64,000 nt of DNA from Phoronis australis (Eukaryota; Phoronida; Phoronidae), in the NCBI GenBank assembly GCA_002633005.1, contig NMRA01000219.1, positions 139,592 to 203,591 of the forward strand, written 5' to 3'. Below, one piece after another: positions 59,601 through 64,000 of the stretch; the stretch's first letter is position 1; every line of letters begins with the position of its first letter. Made by a program: the position numbers and the translations under genes. Below the pieces are notes generated by a model that was not told where the DNA came from, ran no database searches, and worked only from the letters and a program-made list of their open reading frames with translations.

Positions 59601-62600
59601 TTTTCTTCTCACTGACAAATATGGTAGGCACGTTGATGGTATTCCTGTCAATCAAAGTCACTAGTTCTGATAGAAATAAGAGGACAGATTCGTTATCCTA
59701 TATATACCTAATAACTGTACAATGGCTGATGTGATTATACTCTGAGAGAGAGAGGGAGGGAGGGAAGAAGGGAGAGAGAGAGTATTAGGGAGGGAGGGAC
59801 GGAGGGAAGGAAGGAGGAAGAAAGAGACAAAAGTCTGGATCGAACTGGCACTGTTAACATGTCTTCACACAAAACTGCAGTGTTTGCACCACAGTCACTA
59901 TCAGAAATGAAGTTCAAAGCAAGGATTCCTGTTTAGTCTTGCAAGAGTATTAAGAAAGTTCCAACCCAGTCTGAGTTGACAGTGGGTAGACAAAAAGTCT
60001 TTGGGTTAAACATAAAATAATTGTATGTCTGCTGTATTCCAGACGACGTTTGAAAACAGAATATATAACCTTGAGTTGACCTGTGGAAATAGATATCCAA
60101 AGGAACCTCCTGTAGTGAAATTCACAACTAAAATCAAGATGAATGGTATCGGCAGCACAGGAATGGTAAGTGTACCTTCACACAGTGAGTAGTAAGTTCA
60201 CCTTCACACAGTGAGTGGTGGTAAGTGTACCTGCACACAGTCGGTGGTAAGTGTACCTGCACACAGTGAGTGGTAAGTGTACCTGCACACAGTGAGTGGT
60301 AAGTGTACCTGCACACAGTCGGTGGTAAGTGTACGTGCACACAGTGAGTGGTAAGTGTACCTGCACACAGTGAGTGGTAAGTGTACCTTCACACAGTGAG
60401 TGGTAAGTGTACCTTCACACCGTGAGTGGTAAGTGTACCTGCACACAGTGAGTGGTAAGTGTACCTGCACACAGTCCGTGGTAAGTGTACATGCACACAG
60501 TGAGTGGTGAGTGTACCTGCACACAGTGAGTGGTAAGTGTACCTGCACACAGTGAGTGGTACGTATACCTGCACACAGTCGGTGGTAAGTGTACCTGCAC
60601 ACAGTGAGTGGTGAGTGTACCTGCACACAGTGAGTGGTAAGTGTACTTGCACACAGTGAGTGGTAAGTGTACCTGCACACAGTGAGTACAGTGAAACTTT
60701 GTCCATGTTAAGCAAAACTCCAAATTACGCCTGTCTGTGTAAACATAGCTGTGTCATGCTCATAACCAGTAGTTGACTTTTGTCTGTTTTCTTAAGTTGT
60801 ATTAAAATCAGGACTTTTCCTCTTTGAAGAGGATTTCTTCTTTTTTTTAGTTTTGTTTTCCTCTTATTTGATATTCAGTTCCCTCTTTTTATCATTGTTT
60901 TGACTTAATTCATACCAAAACGTTCATTTCAGTTGATTTTAAAAACACAAAAAAATTTTTTCACACAAGCGATACATCACCAGGAAAATTTTCCCCTTTT
61001 TTGTCATTGGTCATTCCAAGCCCTGATTATAGAAAAGAGTTGGCATGCCGTTGGCACATACATGTTTTATGGAATTTACGGATTATGTTGCGTACATGAA
61101 TCAGGTTTCCTTAAGGTTTTTTCTTAGTTGTATTAGTTTGTTCACTCGCCCGTTTTCTATAAGCTTCCTACAGTTGCTTCCTGATTTGAAAGTGAAAAAG
61201 TATTTCTGGTAAAACCTGCTTGACCATAATGCAGCTTTATTTCTGGAAGCACTTGTTAGTCCCATAACCGCATCATTCATCAAAAACAATTACTTTGACC
61301 ATAGACTTTAAATATCATCCCATGCTATTGCATGCTACATCATAGATGGTCAACAACATTGGCTGAGATGTACGCGTTGTTCATCGGTGCCAATGGATAT
61401 TACTGGTTTCCTAACCCATGTTTGACTGAATCACTTTATTTTGAGTAAATGAATAAACAAATACCAAGGTAGTTAAGCATTGTGGATTTTATTTAGAAGA
61501 TGTCGCTCTCTATGCTTGTTATTTACACCCTATCATTACCATTCTCCTTTTGGGTACTGTTAATTGTGTTGTGTTATTTTTACTCTTTATGTCATTTTTA
61601 CTCTTCAAGTTATATTGAGCTCTGTTTAAGGCGAATGTCAAATTTTTGTTTCAGTTTTACAATCCTCACACAAGCAAATCAATTTAATTGTCTTTTTGGT
61701 TTCTATGGTTACAGTGTGGTCTGAATGCAGCTCAAATGTCTATTATTATTTTTCTCTTAACAAACCTCCTCGTTCTTGTTTTATCTTACTTTGACATTGC
61801 GTATTTTGACTTGCTGAAGCCACGCCCATTATAACGTTTTAATAGCAAAATTCTTTTTTAAAAGTTTTGTCAAAAGTATCAAGGACATCACATAACTAGC
61901 ATTTTGTTGCTGCATACATAATTTGAGACACATCAGATTTTGTTTATAAATTTCTAAAATAAATGTATGGTATCCCAAATTATGGAAGTGCTTTGATACA
62001 AGAGGAAACTATCGTCTGGAATCAAAAACTTTTGAGTTTGAGACCTTTTCTCACAGCTTCCTGGTTTACAAATTGAAAACGAACTGAATTAAGTATTTTC
62101 TTTAAGTACTTTAATTTTCTTGAATGGACTTTTTTGAGTTGTTGCAATCATAAAGTGTTCCCTAATGGTTTCACAATCTAGCCACTTTTAGGAAGTATTC
62201 TCCACTGTAAAATTGTCCTAATTCACGTTTGTGTTTTAATGTGCATGTCTACGCTCCAGGGGATTATGAATATAAAGCCTATGAATTCGTACAATACTGA
62301 ATGTCATTGCAGGACACATAAGTTCAAGTTCATTCCATTGTTTTCAGGGCTTTGAATTTTCTTCTGTTAAGAGAATTTTCTTTTTTTGGTTCCATTTCTT
62401 CTTATTTGGTTTCTAGTTTCCTCTTTTTTCATCTCTTTTTATCATTTTTATACTTTGCTCATGCAAAAATGTTTATTTCATTTAAATTTTACAACACAAA
62501 AAATATTTCTGTCACTCAAGCCTATATATTTGTGGAACGATAAATCACCTGGAAAAATTTTCCTCTTTTTTGTCATTGGTCATTGCAAGCCCTGTGTTTG

Positions 62601-62994
62601 TCAAATTCGTTGTACAAGTAAGCCCAACTGGTCATGTTCAACTCCGAGCTTGTTACCTCTATGAGTGTGGAGGTTGACCAATGAAACAGCTGTCTTTGGA
62701 GAGTCATGTTGAGACTTGTTCATATTGAGACATGTTCATATTGAGACATGTTCATATTGAGACATGTTCATGTTGAGAGATGTTCATGTTGAGACATGTT
62801 CATATTGAGACATGTTCATATTGAGACATGTTCATATTGTTGTGTTATAGGTGGATAGAGATCAGTTCAAGACATTGAAGGCTTGGCAACCCAGCTTCTG
62901 TATGAAAGATGTGCTGGTGGACATTAGGACGTCAATGACACTTAAGAACAACTGTAAACTGTCGCAGCCGGGGGAAGGCGAACGATTCTCTTGA
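56662..62994 (+). CDS. UBE2V: Ubiquitin-conjugating enzyme E2 variant (UEV/Mms2 type), 4 exons
   Basis: Exons 56662-56689, 58641-58780, 60043-60165 and 62851-62994 (TGA) join in phase to 144 residues; vertebrate UBE2V2 is 145. The first half closely follows the UEV pattern: [65 protein letters not shown]. The active-site Cys of true E2s is absent from the expected region, as in all UEVs. UEVs pair with UBE2N (Ubc13) to build Lys63-linked ubiquitin chains in DNA-damage tolerance and immune signalling. The Phe in PRNF is a known Ubc13 contact. The C-terminal third is more diverged than usual but keeps the [10 protein letters not shown] tail. Intron 1 carries a decayed foldback element, intron 3 a donor-derived minisatellite. 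Confidence 0.93.
57940..58400. mobile_element. Diverged foldback element, relative of 5725-6649
   Basis: The left arm shares GGAAGCTTTTC, AACCATCAAAGT, GTTGTTATAAATACC-like, GAGGTGTTGATGT and CTTGAACTAATACTC blocks with the left arm at 5810-5940. The right arm carries their complements (GAGTATTTGTTCAAG, CAAAAGGTACTTGTA, TGGTTTAGTCAGTG). The centre has an extra inverted repeat (CAGTTGCCCATAT / TTTGGGCAACTG, 58097-58228). Ends and target duplication not resolved. Confidence 0.65.
59743..59832 (+). repeat. Purine-only (GAGG/GGAA) low-complexity tract
   Basis: About 90 bases of nearly uninterrupted G and A (GAGAGAGAGGGAGGGAGGG and similar). Lies in UBE2V intron 2. Triplex-forming potential only. 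Confidence 0.85.
60166..60690 (+). repeat. Minisatellite, 26-bp unit, built on the UBE2V exon 3 donor
   Basis: About 20 units of GTAAGTGTACCTGCACACAG plus TGAGTG. The first base of the first unit is the intron's first base, and the true donor is ATG|GTAAGTGTAC. Most units repeat a near-consensus GTAAGT donor. Variation between units is small (CCTGC/CCTTC, GTGAG/GTCGG). Because 26 is not a multiple of three and no unit has a stop in some frames, it produces long false ORFs on the minus strand. Confidence 0.95.
60809..61025 (+). mobile_element. CAGGGCTTGGAAT-family element, opposite orientation
   Basis: Starts CAGGACTTTTCCTCTTTGAA and ends TTGGTCATTCCAAGCCCTG, with the T-rich interior complementary to 34742-34992. 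Target duplication not clear. Lies in UBE2V intron 3. Confidence 0.7.
62345..62594 (+). mobile_element. CAGGGCTTGGAAT-family element in UBE2V intron 3
   Basis: Starts CAGGGCTTTGAATTTTC and ends TTGGTCATTGCAAGCCCTG. Flanks TGTTTT and TGTTTG match at five of six bases, consistent with an old 6-bp target duplication. Confidence 0.75.
62698..62838 (+). repeat. Minisatellite, 16-bp unit, next to the UBE2V exon 4 acceptor
   Basis: About eight copies of TTGAGACATGTTCATA with few changes, ending 12 bases before exon 4 (62851). It occupies the position expected for the branch point and polypyrimidine tract. Confidence 0.85.
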
Positions 62995-64000
62995 TACTGG
63001 TCACAGCGTAATCATTTACATAGACATTTTACTGCCAGCCTGTTTCTTGGACAGACCGCTCAATTACTGGCGGCCTGAGCATTGCATCGTGACTGTGCAG
63101 TGGACATTAGTGTACGAAAATATGCCTGTTTAAACAACTTTATGAAAAGACAATCTTACTGGATTGTTGCTACGGTCATTGTAGGCGATTTTTGTTTGTT
63201 CGTGACAGGTTGTCTTTGATAAAAATCTGATTAACTACAGTAATATGTATTTATGGACTATTTTATTTGAACTTCTCTCTGTACTTTCCGTGGTTCCACG
63301 TAGCCTTGTGATATAAGTTTTTTTAATTGGCTTCTCTTGCTCTCATGTTATAATATTCTTTTCTTAAATAAGTCAAACTTGTCACAGTATGTAAAATTAA
63401 TATACTTATGTATCCAATTCTGTGTAATTAATGTTTAACATTTATTTCTCTTTGCTAATCGTCACTGTTACGCTTTTCTTAGTTCTGACAAAGCCTTCAA
63501 CACAAAACTGCATCTTTTTCGTCACCTCTGATAAGCTGTTAGCCCCTTAAAACAGTTTGAGATTGAGACAATGTCATTAGCTAATGCTTGATAATGCAAC
63601 TGCTCTGTCAAACCAAATATGGCATATAACATGGACTGCAAGCTAAAACATCAGTCAGAAGTGCAGAAGTGGAGATATCAAAGTTTATTATGATGTGAAA
63701 CATAGAAAATCGCTTGAAACTAGAGAACAAATACCGGAAAATGAGTGATTATTGGCTGTCTTTCAAAATTTTATGTGCCCACAATATTATATACATACTT
63801 GTGGTGCGTGTTGTCGTCTTCTCTGTCTTGGCGTACTATGTCTGTTCCTATATCTCATTAATTCTTGCTGGATCTTCATGAAATTTGGTGGATGTGTTTC
63901 TATGAAGTTGTGAAATTAAGCGAGTGTTTTCCTATGAAAGTGGCAATGTATTTCAATGTCTAACGGATGGATCCAACTGCCGCTGTGCCCCCTAGTGGCA
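62995..64000. other. UBE2V 3' region, no further gene seen
   Basis: AT-rich sequence following the stop codon, probably 3' UTR then intergenic. The variant AATAAG near 63365 is the only poly(A)-like signal I noted. The last 200 bases (from about 63800) look repeat-like but cannot be placed. Confidence 0.4.

Noticed and set aside
60166-60690. Possible CRISPR array
   Set aside because: Regular repeats but no spacers: the whole unit is repeated, the host is a eukaryote, and no cas genes exist here.
60134-60723. Several long overlapping minus-strand ORFs with repeated Cys/His/Thr/Tyr
   Set aside because: They are reading frames through the 26-bp donor-derived minisatellite, open in multiple frames because the unit lacks stops; not genes.

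Overview
Eukaryotic (metazoan) genomic window with long introns, GT-AG splicing and many small repeats. The fast-evolving repeats, the apparent fusion of two divergent haplotypes in the assembly, and minisatellites built on exon/intron junctions all suggest amphioxus (Branchiostoma) or a similarly polymorphic marine invertebrate. The phylum is inferred, not proven.

Three multi-exon genes can be reconstructed. (1) CDK10, plus strand, 13 coding exons (8565-18951); only the first coding exon is not found. (2) A large minus-strand gene of 28 coding exons (ATG 53851, stop 24103) encoding about 1267 residues of mostly alpha-helical, HEAT-like protein with a Ser/Asp/Glu-rich C-terminus; all 27 junctions keep frame, but I do not recognise the family. 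(3) A UBE2V (Mms2/UEV) ubiquitin-E2 variant, plus strand, four exons (56662-62994), 144 residues. CDK10 and the large gene converge. The large gene and UBE2V diverge from a compact shared promoter (about 56405-56662) with CRE and YY1-like motifs.

The left end holds a long intronless ORF (230-2836) encoding an unrecognised acidic protein with internal repeats, then repeat-rich DNA with a foldback transposon (5725-6649, 9-bp target duplication). Introns and intergenic DNA carry MITE-like palindromes, a tRNA-like SINE, a CAGGGCTTGG-ended DNA element family with apparent 6-bp target duplications, and a dispersed family ending in TAAAGCTGCATTTTGCC.

Two features stand out. First, at least four tandem arrays are built on splice junctions: the unit contains the donor (UBE2V exon 3; large-gene exons 18 and 27) or the acceptor (large-gene exon 23), so functional-looking splice sites are copied 2 to about 20 times. 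Second, three blocks of the large gene (about 1.38, 0.74 and 0.85 kb) are present twice, next to N characters; reading two of them literally would break the reading frame, so they look like unmerged alleles rather than real exon duplications.

Exon coordinates were read by hand and may be off by a base in places; phase consistency was used as the check.
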